DNA of 64,000 nucleotides from Pseudalkalibacillus sp051842935 (lineage in GTDB: Bacteria > Bacillota > Bacilli > Bacillales > Fictibacillaceae): contig NZ_JBPXRR010000001.1 in NCBI RefSeq assembly GCF_051842935.1, positions 2,108,001-2,172,000 of the forward strand, read 5' to 3'. The translations under genes were made by a program, and so were the position numbers. Position 1 is the first letter of the stretch. The number at the start of each line of letters is the position of its first letter. The notes under the pieces are model-generated. The model worked only from the letters and a program-made list of their open reading frames with translations, made no database searches and had not been told where the DNA came from. Shown piece by piece: positions 1 to 6,998 of the stretch.

Positions 1-61
1 CATCTGGCGTGACACCTTCCAGATCGACGTATTCTTTCAACCAATTATAGGATACTAACAT
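1..61 (-). CDS. pheT: Phenylalanyl-tRNA synthetase beta subunit, N-terminal fragment
   Basis: Only the first 20 codons are inside the window; the gene continues past the left edge. The translation begins MLVSYNWLKEYVDLEGVTPD, the usual start of bacterial PheT, whose N-terminus precedes the tRNA-binding OB domain. A Shine-Dalgarno-like AAGGGGA lies upstream of the ATG. PheT pairs with PheS as the alpha2-beta2 enzyme that charges tRNA-Phe. It lies downstream of pheS in the same direction, separated by about 200 bp that carry a repeat-like sequence. Confidence 0.9.
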   Translation of the reverse strand, partial: MLVSYNWLKEYVDLEGVTPD

Positions 62-109
62 GATTTCACTCCCCTTGATTCATCAGTTCATTTTCACTAC
101 TTCAATTTC

Positions 110-262
110 AATCTAAGTTTAAAAAGAGGACAAACAGAGCAGAGAAGTTCGAGGCGCGGAAGCCACGAGGACCGGAACGTAGATTGCAACTACTTGAGGA
201 CCGGAGTGGAAACACAACAAAGAAATTCGATAGCTATGTTTACCGCACTTTTTAAACAACAA
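110..262. repeat. Structured intergenic repeat-like sequence between pheS and pheT
   Basis: The pheS-pheT gap is unusually long for this operon and contains a direct repeat GAGGACCGGA at about 167-176 and 196-205. Between the copies is a small hairpin (CGTAG/CTACT). The flanks carry related segments GAAGTTCGAG (about 144-153) and GAAATTCGAT (about 221-230). From memory similar GAGGACCGGA-containing spacers recur between genes of other Bacillaceae, but I cannot search. No open frame here looks coding. Confidence 0.45.
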
Positions 263-1297
263 CTAAGCTCGTTTGAATTGTTCTAGGAACCTAACATCAT
301 TCGCATAAAAATGACGGATATCATCGATGCCGTATTTCAGCATGGCGATTCGTTCTGGTCCCATTCCGAATGCGAATCCTGTGTACTCTTTGGAATCGAA
401 TCCTGCCATTTCAAGTACGTTCGGATGTACCATTCCAGCACCTAATATTTCAATCCAGCCTGTACGTTTACAGATCGAGCAGCCTTTACCGTTACATTTG
501 AAGCAAGATACATCCACTTCTACCGATGGTTCAGTGAACGGGAAGAAGCTCGGACGTAAACGAATTTCTCTCTCTGCACCGAACAACTTTTGAGCGAACA
601 ACGTTAACGTACCTTTCAAATCACTCATACGGACATCTTTATCAACGTAAAGCCCTTCAATCTGCATGAACTGATGGGAGTGTGTCGCATCATCTGTATC
701 ACGGCGGTATACCTTACCAGGGCTGATGATTTTGACAGGTCCTCTTCCTTCATGCTTTTCCATCGTACGCGCTTGAACCGGTGACGTTTGCGTACGAAGC
801 AAAATGTCTTCTGTAATAAAGAAGGAATCCTGCATATCACGTGCCGGGTGATTCTTCGGTAAGTTCAATGCTTCAAAATTATAATAGTCCGTCTCTACCT
901 CAGGACCTTCTGCAACAGAGAAGCCCATTCCGATGAACAAGTCTTCAATTTCTTCAATGACAGCCGTAAGAGGGTGTGCATTCCCTTTACGAACCGGGCG
1001 TCCCGGTAATGTCACATCGATGGTCTCACTACTTAGCTTCGCATCGAGCGCTTCTCTTTCAAGCTTTTCCTGCTTTGTTTCGACTTTCTGAGTGATGGCG
1101 TCACGCACCTCATTGGCGAGCTGACCCATTTTCGGTCGCTCCTCTGCCGGAAGTTTCCCCATTCCTTTCAACACTTCCGTAATCGGGCCTTTCTTTCCTA
1201 AATACTCGACACGGATATCCTGCAATTCTTTCAGTGAAGCTGCTTTCTCAATCTTCTCTACAGCCTCACCTTGCAAGGTCATCAAACGTTCTTGCAT
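263..1297 (-). CDS. pheS: Phenylalanyl-tRNA synthetase alpha subunit
   Basis: Catalytic alpha subunit of the class II phenylalanyl-tRNA synthetase, which activates phenylalanine with ATP and transfers it to tRNA-Phe with PheT. The 344-residue protein has the N-terminal coiled-coil arm (about 1-85), motif 2 with the VYRRDTDDATHSHQF segment near residue 200, a CxxC-rich insertion (CFKCNGKGCSICK) near 270, and motif 3 (GFAFGMGPERIAMLKYG) near 315. I chose the ATG at 1297 because AGGAGGAACTGTT stands directly before it and the product then has the usual Bacillus length; an upstream in-frame extension to 1348 has no ribosome site. Expression is controlled by the T-box leader upstream. Confidence 0.96.
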   Translation of the reverse strand: MQERLMTLQGEAVEKIEKAASLKELQDIRVEYLGKKGPITEVLKGMGKLPAEERPKMGQLANEVRDAITQKVETKQEKLEREALDAKLSSETIDVTLPGRPVRKGNAHPLTAVIEEIEDLFIGMGFSVAEGPEVETDYYNFEALNLPKNHPARDMQDSFFITEDILLRTQTSPVQARTMEKHEGRGPVKIISPGKVYRRDTDDATHSHQFMQIEGLYVDKDVRMSDLKGTLTLFAQKLFGAEREIRLRPSFFPFTEPSVEVDVSCFKCNGKGCSICKRTGWIEILGAGMVHPNVLEMAGFDSKEYTGFAFGMGPERIAMLKYGIDDIRHFYANDVRFLEQFKRA

Positions 1298-1407
1298 AAC
1301 AGTTCCTCCTTTATCCTTCTTAAAAAATGAATTCAAAAATAAGTCCAAACTTACACGTATTTCACCCTGGCTAATCTAAAACCTAGTACAACCTCGAATA
1401 ATCCTCA

Positions 1408-1527
1408 TTGCTCTCCTATCCAAAAAGTTTTTTGTGAGTGGAACGAACGGTCTCTTGAAGTATGTGAGTCATCGTCAAACTTGTTTGTAAGTGACTCACC
1501 ATACGGAAAGAGACGATAGGAGAGCAA
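1408..1527. repeat. Long interrupted inverted repeat in the pheS leader
   Basis: TTGCTCTCCTATC at 1408-1420 is a perfect inverted copy of GATAGGAGAGCAA at 1515-1527. Inside it GTCTCTT/AAGAGAC, GTATG/CATAC and TGAGTCA/TGACTCA pair in nested order, giving one long hairpin with a roughly 29-nt bulge on one arm. It lies after the T-box terminator and before the pheS ribosome site, so any readthrough transcript must carry it. It has no U-tract and is not a plain terminator. Its palindromic build resembles a small mobile palindromic element, but no target duplication was identified. Confidence 0.6.
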
Positions 1528-1537
1528 AAATGAAATT

Positions 1538-1765
1538 AAAAAAACCTCCGCCCCCACAAAGGGACGAAGGTTTCGCGTTACCACCCTAATTAACAATCAC
1601 AAAAAAACACAATTGTTCACTTCATCATTTAACGGATTTCCCGGCACAATCTTAGCTCATCGCACAACACGACCAGTGTTCGAAAGGCAACTCCGGACTG
1701 AATTCCATTACCTCAACCATAAGCATGCTCCCAGTCTATGGCACGCTCTCCCTGAAAGGTGACAA
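1538..1765 (-). promoter_or_regulatory. T-box riboswitch, tRNA-Phe responsive, controlling pheST
   Basis: On the minus strand the leader contains the conserved T-box AGGGTGGTAACGCG (1574-1587), followed by a terminator stem CCTTCGTCCC / GGGGGCGGAGG with a T-run (about 1538-1570). Stem I sequence with AGGGAGAGC and CTGGGAGC lies at about 1700-1755; a GGAATTCAG segment offers TTC, the phenylalanine codon, as specifier. Uncharged tRNA-Phe would pair with the specifier and with the T-box to form the antiterminator. Specifier placement is by eye. Confidence 0.9.
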
Positions 1766-1825
1766 ATAATGTACTACTTTCCATCATCGTTTTTCATATC
1801 TTATCCAATTGTTTTCTACTACTGT

Positions 1826-1854
1826 ATTATAAAAGTTCCATTTCGTTCATGCAA
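1826..1854 (-). promoter_or_regulatory. Sigma-A type promoter for the pheS T-box leader
   Basis: On the minus strand TTGCAT (1849-1854), a 17-bp spacer and TATAAT (1826-1831). It stands about 60 bp before the recognisable T-box structure, inside the 3' end of the upstream methyltransferase region boundary. Confidence 0.65.
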
Positions 1855-1865
1855 CTATTATCGAC

Positions 1866-2627
1866 CTATTGGCTCAACTTTAAACCATACAGCAAGATAC
1901 CAGCCGCAACCGCTACGTTCAACGACTCTGCTTTTCCATAGATCGGCACGTATAGATTCTGATCCGTCTGTGCCAACAGATCTGGATGGACACCATTAGC
2001 TTCATTCCCTAAAATCAGCGCGTATCCACCGTCCGGTTTTTCATCAGTATAGGGAACGCCACCTTCCAATGCAGTGCCATATACTTTGATTCCTTTTTCT
2101 TTTAACGTCGGAATCCAGTCGGTCAAATCACCCTTCAGGATTGGCATGTGGAAAATCGATCCTTGTGTGGAGCGGAGCACTTTGCTGTTATAGACGTCTA
2201 CACTCCCTTGACCGAGTATGACGCCATCTGCCCCCGAACTGTCTGCCGTACGGATGATCGTTCCGAGGTTTCCTGGATCTTGTATCCCATCAATTAAAAT
2301 GTATGTACCCTCCGGATTCAGTTCATGCTTTTCTTGTTGGAATTGGACAATCGCCACAATTCCTTGAGGCGTTTCCGTATCCGTCAGTTCTTTGATGACG
2401 GAATCCGTCGCGAGCCAGGTCGTCACATTGCCCGTATGCCATTCATGCGGTACACGGAAAGACTCTTCGATGATCAAGTCGGTGACTTCAGCATGATGGT
2501 TCAACGCTTCCTCGATCAGATGAGGACCTTCAATGATAAAGGCACCTGCTTTTTCCCGACCTTTACGGCTCTTCAACTTCTTCCATTCTTTCACTCGTCC
2601 ATTTTTTGGTGATGTAATTCGATTCAT
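1866..2627 (-). CDS. TrmH/SpoU family RNA 2'-O-methyltransferase
   Basis: SPOUT-class methyltransferase expected to methylate a ribose 2'-OH in rRNA or tRNA using SAM. The N-terminal substrate-binding domain (about 1-95) is followed by the knotted SpoU domain: motif 1 NLGTIIRTADSSGADGVIL near 120-138, motif 2 LGNEANGVHP near 210, motif 3 VPIYGKAESLNVAVAAGILLY near the C-terminus. It corresponds in place to B. subtilis ysgA, between sspI and pheS. I prefer the ATG at 2627 (AAGGA about 9 nt upstream, 253 aa); an ATG three codons earlier lies right against the Shine-Dalgarno. The exact modified nucleotide cannot be told. Confidence 0.88.
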   Translation of the reverse strand: MNRITSPKNGRVKEWKKLKSRKGREKAGAFIIEGPHLIEEALNHHAEVTDLIIEESFRVPHEWHTGNVTTWLATDSVIKELTDTETPQGIVAIVQFQQEKHELNPEGTYILIDGIQDPGNLGTIIRTADSSGADGVILGQGSVDVYNSKVLRSTQGSIFHMPILKGDLTDWIPTLKEKGIKVYGTALEGGVPYTDEKPDGGYALILGNEANGVHPDLLAQTDQNLYVPIYGKAESLNVAVAAGILLYGLKLSQ

Positions 2628-2699
2628 GGCCTTCATTCCTTTAATTCCTCGAAATAATAATGATATTATACGTCAATCTGATACATAATCCAATGAAAC

Positions 2700-2729
2700 T
2701 GGATAAAAACTATCAACATACAAATGCTA
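2700..2729 (+). promoter_or_regulatory. Possible forespore (sigma-G/F) promoter for sspI
   Basis: TGGATA (2700-2705), 17-bp spacer, AATGCTA (2723-2729) resemble the sigma-G pattern (GHATR ... CATNHTA) with one mismatch in the -10. sspI is a sigma-G gene in B. subtilis. Confidence 0.3.
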
Positions 2730-2767
2730 TGAGCAATACTCCAATTACAAATAAGAGGTGAAAAGGT

Positions 2768-2974
2768 ATGGATTTGAACTTAAGAAAAGCGGTTTTGGCC
2801 AACGTTTCCGGTAACAGTCATGATGAACTGGAAAGCACGATTATGGAAGCAATCAAGAGTGGCGAAGAAAAAATGCTCCCTGGTCTCGGCGTACTGTTTG
2901 AAGTCATTTGGCAGAATGCCGATGAGAATGAGAAGAATGAACTGCTTGAAATCTTGTCAGAAGGACTTCAATAA
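2768..2974 (+). CDS. sspI: Small acid-soluble spore protein SspI
   Basis: A 68-residue minor small acid-soluble spore protein made in the forespore. The sequence MDLNLRKAVLANVSGNS... with MLPGLGVLFEVIWQNA in the middle matches SspI almost residue for residue as I remember it from B. subtilis. The start follows AAGAGGTGAAAAGGT. It is monocistronic, divergent from the methyltransferase gene and ends at a bidirectional terminator shared with the M42 peptidase gene. Its presence marks the organism as a spore former. Confidence 0.95.
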   Translation: MDLNLRKAVLANVSGNSHDELESTIMEAIKSGEEKMLPGLGVLFEVIWQNADENEKNELLEILSEGLQ

Positions 2975-2987
2975 CCCATACATCCAT

Positions 2988-3019
2988 AAAAAAAGGACCT
3001 CAGCTGCAGGTCCTTTTTT
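2988..3019. terminator. Bidirectional terminator between sspI and the M42 peptidase gene
   Basis: AAAAAAGGACCT (2988-3000) and AGGTCCTTTTTT (3008-3019) form a strong hairpin with a T-run on both strands, placed between convergent genes. Confidence 0.85.
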
Positions 3020-3023
3020 CGTA

Positions 3024-4109
3024 TTAACATTGAATGATTTTTTCAACCTGCTTCTGATCAAGTCCTTTGATGATCTCGACCATCAAGCGCACCGCATTCT
3101 CATAATCATCACGGTGGATCATGGAAGCATGCGTATGGAGGTATCGAGTCGCAATGGTGATGGATACTGCTGGTACTCCATCGTGACTGATGTGGATATT
3201 TCCTGCATCTGTTCCCCCACCTGCAGTCGTGTCGATCTGATAAGGGATGTTGTTCTTTTCCGCTGTTTCGAGCACGAAGTCTCTTAATCCACGGTGGGCA
3301 ATCGTTCTTGCGTCATATATGATGATTTGAGGACCTTCACCTAGAACGGACAAGGCATCACGGTCAGTCACACCCGGTGTATCACCTGGAATTCCTGTAT
3401 CAATCGCAAAGGCAATGTCCGGGTTGATAAGGTTCGCAGCGGTCTTTGCACCTCGTAAACCGACTTCTTCCTGAACGGTTCCGACGCCATAAACCGTATT
3501 CGGATGTTTGATTTTTTTGAGTTGGCGCATCGTATCTATGACGATCGCACAACCGATCCGGTTATCGAATGCTTTGGCAAGCAACATTTTCGGATTGCTC
3601 ATCACGGTAAAATCAAAATAAGGAATGACGGAATCCCCCGGCCTCACACCGAATCCCATCGCTTCGTCCTTGCTTCCCGCTCCAATATCGATATACATAT
3701 CTTTGATCGGCATCGGTTTCTTACGTGCTTCCGGCGAAAGAATATGCGGCGGTTTCGATCCGATCACTCCGACCACATTGCCTTTTTTAGTTTTTACCGT
3801 AACCCGTTGCGCCAGCATGACTTGACCCCACCAGCCTCCGACCGTTTGAAACCGAAGGAAACCTTTGTCGTCGATTCTCGTGACCATGAATCCGACCTCA
3901 TCCAGGTGCCCTGCCATCATGATGCACGGTCCATTCTTCGACCCTTCCTTCTTCGCAATCAAGCTACCCAGGTTGTCGCAATATACTTCGTCCGCGTACG
4001 GCTCTATGTATTTGCGCATCACTTCTCGTGGTTCCGATTCATCGCCCGGAATCCCTTTTGCATCGGTCAGTTCTTTCAGCATGGTAAGTGTCTCGTCTAA
4101 TTTGTTCAT
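3024..4109 (-). CDS. M42 family metallo-aminopeptidase (YsdC type)
   Basis: Cytosolic dizinc peptidase of the M42 (TET/PepA-like) family that trims N-terminal residues from peptides; older annotations call members endoglucanases. The metal ligands are visible: H68 and D70 in GHLDEVGF, an Asp in KAFDNRIG near 182, the Glu pair in VQEEVGLRG near 213, an Asp in AIDTGIPGD near 236, and His in NIHISH near 320. Length 361 is typical. The ATG follows AGGAGGATCTTC. In B. subtilis ysdC follows ysdB in this neighbourhood. Confidence is high for family, moderate for substrate. Confidence 0.9.
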   Translation of the reverse strand: MNKLDETLTMLKELTDAKGIPGDESEPREVMRKYIEPYADEVYCDNLGSLIAKKEGSKNGPCIMMAGHLDEVGFMVTRIDDKGFLRFQTVGGWWGQVMLAQRVTVKTKKGNVVGVIGSKPPHILSPEARKKPMPIKDMYIDIGAGSKDEAMGFGVRPGDSVIPYFDFTVMSNPKMLLAKAFDNRIGCAIVIDTMRQLKKIKHPNTVYGVGTVQEEVGLRGAKTAANLINPDIAFAIDTGIPGDTPGVTDRDALSVLGEGPQIIIYDARTIAHRGLRDFVLETAEKNNIPYQIDTTAGGGTDAGNIHISHDGVPAVSITIATRYLHTHASMIHRDDYENAVRLMVEIIKGLDQKQVEKIIQC

Positions 4110-4146
4110 GAAGATCCTCCTGATGTCTGTACGTTATCGTTATGGA

Positions 4147-4647
4147 TTAATACCCTTGATCTTGACGAGAATGGTTCACTTCATTTTTAGATAAATAGGC
4201 TTCGTTAATCTCTTCAGAAGTGAATCCTAATAAACGCCCGATCATCAGATAGTCTTCCATTAAAGTGACGTAATTATTGACATCCTCACGATTGTTTTTC
4301 AAATTCGTAAGGTCTTCATACACTTTCAGGAATGCATCGACAAGGTTTTCTTGTACCAGTTCCGGCACCTGCATTTGTTGCGGTACATCGTACGGAAGGA
4401 TCAGTCCGAGAGACAGGAGGAAGTGGATGCCATCCACAAACTCTTCTAGTATGACACTTCGTTCAGAAGGAGCCTTTGAACTCCAGAATTTAAAGCATCT
4501 CGTTTCATTTGCGAGCTCTCCAAGTTCGACCTGAAGCGCAAGTATCTTTTTATCGACCAAGTCCTCGTTCTCAAGACCTCGTTCTCGTTCTATTCTTCGA
4601 TCCAATTCATTCTGCATTTCAAATAAGGATTGTAGCTTCAAATTCAT
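4147..4647 (-). CDS. Dimeric all-alpha dUTPase-like protein (MazG/dUTPase_2 superfamily)
   Basis: A 166-residue helical protein resembling the dimeric dUTP diphosphatases, which hydrolyse dUTP to dUMP and pyrophosphate and so keep uracil out of DNA. The N-terminal half carries the acidic metal-binding pattern of the superfamily: LDRRIERERGLE, ALQVELGELANETR (the ExxE motif) and later VDGIHFLLSLG (the E/D...D motif). I chose ATG 4647 because AAAGGGGAATC precedes it; the longer frame to 4761 has no ribosome site and overlaps the neighbouring gene. Other MazG-like NTP pyrophosphohydrolase activity cannot be excluded. Confidence 0.75.
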   Translation of the reverse strand: MNLKLQSLFEMQNELDRRIERERGLENEDLVDKKILALQVELGELANETRCFKFWSSKAPSERSVILEEFVDGIHFLLSLGLILPYDVPQQMQVPELVQENLVDAFLKVYEDLTNLKNNREDVNNYVTLMEDYLMIGRLLGFTSEEINEAYLSKNEVNHSRQDQGY

Positions 4648-4715
4648 GCTGATTCCCCTTTCTGATCTAGCTGTTAAAAGTATATCAGTGATTGCAGGTC
4701 GTTTGAAAACAAAAA

Positions 4716-4743
4716 GAAAGAGACGGAATCGGTTCCGTCTCCT
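4716..4743 (-). terminator. Terminator after the VTT-domain gene
   Basis: GAGACGGAA (4720-4728) pairs with TTCCGTCTC (4733-4741), followed on the minus strand by a T-rich run. Confidence 0.75.
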
Positions 4744-4744
4744 T

Positions 4745-5317
4745 TTACCGTGCTTCAGCAAAGAACTCCTGCCATTTGTAGACCCATTCCTTTCGCCTCA
4801 ATGCATAGAATAGAACGGCGAGGATAAAGAGTAGGGTTAGCATCCACTGAACAGTGAGTTGGTTGAGCCAGCTTCCTACCGACGTGTAAACAATCGCGAG
4901 CGGCACATTCGTGAACACTGAAGCTCTTGTATAATCTTTAAAATTGCGGGTGATTTCAATCAAGCAAAGTGATATGAGATGAAAATGGAGAAAAGGCACA
5001 AGTCGTAAAATCGTGATCTGACCGAATGAAAGGGTGGAGCGTTTACCGAACCATCTTTCCTTCAGTTTCATAAACCTGCTGTACGACTTCGGAAGCGACT
5101 TCACTAAAAAATAGAAATACAGGCTGACAAGTGTAATGCCAATTAACGAGTAGATCGTACCGAAAATGACACCGAAAGCTACCCCACCTAATATACAAAT
5201 GAAGCCGACAGGTATGAACAGAAATTGCCGTAGAATGTGCAGGAAAATAAATAGGATTGGGGCTAATGCACCGCTTGCGCCAAGCCAGTGGATGAGTTGC
5301 ATCGCATGCTGTTCCAT
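4745..5317 (-). CDS. TVP38/TMEM64 (VTT domain) family membrane protein
   Basis: A 190-residue integral membrane protein with about five hydrophobic segments. It carries the VTT/SNARE-associated domain signature: the FIPVGFICILGGVAFGVIFG segment near 33-53 and a second block with LRLVPFLHFHLISL near 105. Family members are DedA relatives implicated in lipid scrambling or proton-dependent transport, but no substrate can be assigned here. It is followed closely by a terminator, and preceded by ysdA about 40 bp upstream, so it may be the last gene of that group. Confidence 0.75.
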   Translation of the reverse strand: MEQHAMQLIHWLGASGALAPILFIFLHILRQFLFIPVGFICILGGVAFGVIFGTIYSLIGITLVSLYFYFLVKSLPKSYSRFMKLKERWFGKRSTLSFGQITILRLVPFLHFHLISLCLIEITRNFKDYTRASVFTNVPLAIVYTSVGSWLNQLTVQWMLTLLFILAVLFYALRRKEWVYKWQEFFAEAR

Positions 5318-5359
5318 CTACATCCCCCCATTTACAATGATATGAGTATGACCGATGGA

Positions 5360-5617
5360 TTAGACGTACCAATAGAAATAGAGGATCGCTTGAAGCGCGA
5401 TGATCGCAGGTACGCCGTATTTAAAAGTAGCATGCTTCGTCTTGTGACGGAACAAGCGCATTCCGGTGAATATGCCGACGGCTCCGCCTATGATGGCGAC
5501 AATCCAGAGGTGTCCTTCCGAAATTCGCCACTGCTGCTGTCTCGCTTTTCTTTTGTCCATGTACATGATGATGAGTCCGTATAGATTGAGTGCTATGAAT
5601 ATAGTAAGTATGATCAT
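5360..5617 (-). CDS. ysdA: DUF1294 family small membrane protein YsdA
   Basis: An 85-residue protein with three hydrophobic segments and the DUF1294 pattern: N-terminal helix, MDKRKARQQQWRI, then IGGAVGIFTGMRLFRHKTKH. Function is unknown. In B. subtilis ysdA directly follows rplT; here an HNH-type gene lies between. The start codon overlaps the HNH stop (ATGA), so the two are probably translationally coupled. Confidence 0.85.
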   Translation of the reverse strand: MIILTIFIALNLYGLIIMYMDKRKARQQQWRISEGHLWIVAIIGGAVGIFTGMRLFRHKTKHATFKYGVPAIIALQAILYFYWYV

Positions 5618-5919
5618 CGTTTGCCTTTCCTTTTCTTAGCGTTGGATTTACGGGTGAGTGGGATGGCTGATGAAGGCTTCTTGCGGATCCACTTGATGTA
5701 TTTATGGATTTTTTCGTTTGCTCTAAGCGACTTCAAGTCCGGGTATAAGGTGGCCAGTTCCTCATTTGTAAAAAGAGCATGCACCTGCTTATGGCAAGGA
5801 ATGCAGAGCTGGGCCGTTTCTCCGAAAGTTCCACCATATTCACGCGGAACAAGGTGATGCTCGGTCGTTTGTACACCTTCTCGACCGCAAAGCTCACATG
5901 TAGTAGCCGTCTGACCCAT
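5614..5919 (-). CDS. HNH endonuclease-fold protein
   Basis: A 101-residue protein with a compact HNH fold: zinc cysteines C8/C11 (CELCG) and C39/C42 (CIPC), the catalytic-type pair H21-H22 in EHHLVP and H43/H47 after the second knuckle. The C-terminus is very basic (NAKKRKGKR). This suggests nucleic acid binding and possible cleavage. ATG 5919 follows a near-perfect GGAGGTGATC; the longer in-frame extension to 6039 runs into the repeat array and is not believed. It overlaps ysdA by four bases. Its cellular role is unknown, and it does not look like part of a restriction system. Confidence 0.8.
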   Translation of the reverse strand: MGQTATTCELCGREGVQTTEHHLVPREYGGTFGETAQLCIPCHKQVHALFTNEELATLYPDLKSLRANEKIHKYIKWIRKKPSSAIPLTRKSNAKKRKGKR

Positions 5920-5959
5920 CCGATCACCTCCGTCTAAGGAATATAGCCTTGTTAGTACG

Positions 5960-6226
5960 CCTATCCAAGCCGCTTTCTGTCCTTCATTTTCGGATTTCAG
6001 CATTTTCGAGGATAGAAAGAGCCTCTTACTGTCCTCCATTTTGGGAGTTCAGCATTTTCGAGGATAGAAAGAGCCTCTTGCTGTCCCTCATTTTAGGATT
6101 TCAGCATTTTTGAGGATAGAAAGAGCCTCTTGCTGTCCCTCATTTTAGGATTTCAGCAGTTTTGAGGATAGAAAGAGCCTCTTGCTGTCCCTCATTTTAG
6201 GATTTCAGCATTTACGAGGACATAAT
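5960..6226. repeat. 52-bp tandem hairpin array, locus A
   Basis: The core GAGGATAG starts at 6008, 6060, 6112 and 6164, with a degenerate GAGGACAT at 6216: an exact 52-bp period. Each unit holds a hairpin GAGGATAG-a-AAGA-gcc-TCTT-g-CTGTCC and an A/T-rich linker ending in TTTCAGCATTTT. The first partial unit (5960-6007) is degenerate. The array lies between rplT and the HNH gene. Two further loci with the same period are at about 32781-33018 and 54372-54475. Confidence 0.85.
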
Positions 6227-6251
6227 TGCTCTCGAAACCCAACCCCATTGT

Positions 6252-6292
6252 TATGTAAAAAGAGGATTGACTCTAATAGTCAATCCCCTCAT
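6252..6292 (-). terminator. Terminator of the infC-rpmI-rplT operon
   Basis: GAGGATTGACT (from 6263) pairs with AGTCAATCCCCTC (to 6290); the minus strand continues with TTTTTAC. Confidence 0.85.
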
Positions 6293-6302
6293 TTTGAAAA
6301 GT

Positions 6303-6662
6303 TTACGCCTTTAGGCTGTCTTTTGCTTTAGATGCAAGTTCTGCGAATGCTTTTTCGTCGTTGATTGCAAGTTCAGCTAGCATCTTACGGTTAACGTCGA
6401 TTCCAGCTTGCTTCAATCCGTGCATCATGCGGCTGTAAGAAATTCCGTTCATACGAGCTGCTGCGTTGATACGTGTGATCCAAAGCTTACGGAAATCACG
6501 TTTCTTTTGACGACGATCACGGTACGCATAGCGTAGTGATTTGAATACTTGTTGCTGAGCAACTTTAAATAATTTATGTTTTGCTCCAAAATAACCTTTT
6601 GCAAGTTTTAAGACGCGTTTACGACGACGACGTGTTACATAGCCACCTTTTACTCTTGGCAT
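6303..6662 (-). CDS. rplT: 50S ribosomal protein L20
   Basis: A 119-residue ribosomal protein that binds 23S rRNA early in 50S assembly. The sequence MPRVKGGYVTRRRRKRVLKL with the long basic N-terminal helix and the globular C-terminal domain (FRKLWITRINAAARMNG) is diagnostic. AGGAGGGATT precedes the ATG. It is the last gene of infC-rpmI-rplT. In Bacillus L20 also represses this operon by binding the leader, which is present upstream of infC here. Confidence 0.98.
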   Translation of the reverse strand: MPRVKGGYVTRRRRKRVLKLAKGYFGAKHKLFKVAQQQVFKSLRYAYRDRRQKKRDFRKLWITRINAAARMNGISYSRMMHGLKQAGIDVNRKMLAELAINDEKAFAELASKAKDSLKA

Positions 6663-6744
6663 TGTAATCCCTCCTAAATTTTTCAGTAAAATGTTTAAGT
6701 TCGAACGGGTTCAAAAGTCAGCGGATGACTTTTGAATTTCCGAT

Positions 6745-6933
6745 TTAGATCATGTCTTTGATGCGCTTGTAGTCACCTTTAGAAACAAGAGCAGATTTAC
6801 GAAGCTTACGCTTTTGCTTTTGAGACTTGTTTCGGAACATGTGGCTTGTGAACGCGTGTGCACGCTTCAATTTACCAGTTCCAGTTTTCTTGAATCGCTT
6901 AGCAGTCCCTTTATGAGTTTTCATTTTAGGCAT
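6745..6933 (-). CDS. rpmI: 50S ribosomal protein L35
   Basis: A 62-residue basic ribosomal protein beginning MPKMKTHKGTAKRFKKTGTG, the L35 signature, and ending RIKDMI, four residues shorter than I recall for B. subtilis. AGGAGGAACTTT precedes the start. It sits between infC and rplT as in nearly all Bacteria. Confidence 0.97.
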   Translation of the reverse strand: MPKMKTHKGTAKRFKKTGTGKLKRAHAFTSHMFRNKSQKQKRKLRKSALVSKGDYKRIKDMI

Positions 6934-6998
6934 AATAAAGTTCCTCCTTTGAATACTTGTACATCCTCTGGTCCGTTAGAACTGTTCGTAGCAGACAG

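Noticed and set aside
5920..6039. N-terminal extension of the HNH protein
   Set aside because: It is encoded by the repeat array and lacks a ribosome site, while the ATG at 5919 has a near-perfect one.
5960..6226. CRISPR array
   Set aside because: The units are almost identical throughout, without variable spacers, and no cas gene exists in the window.
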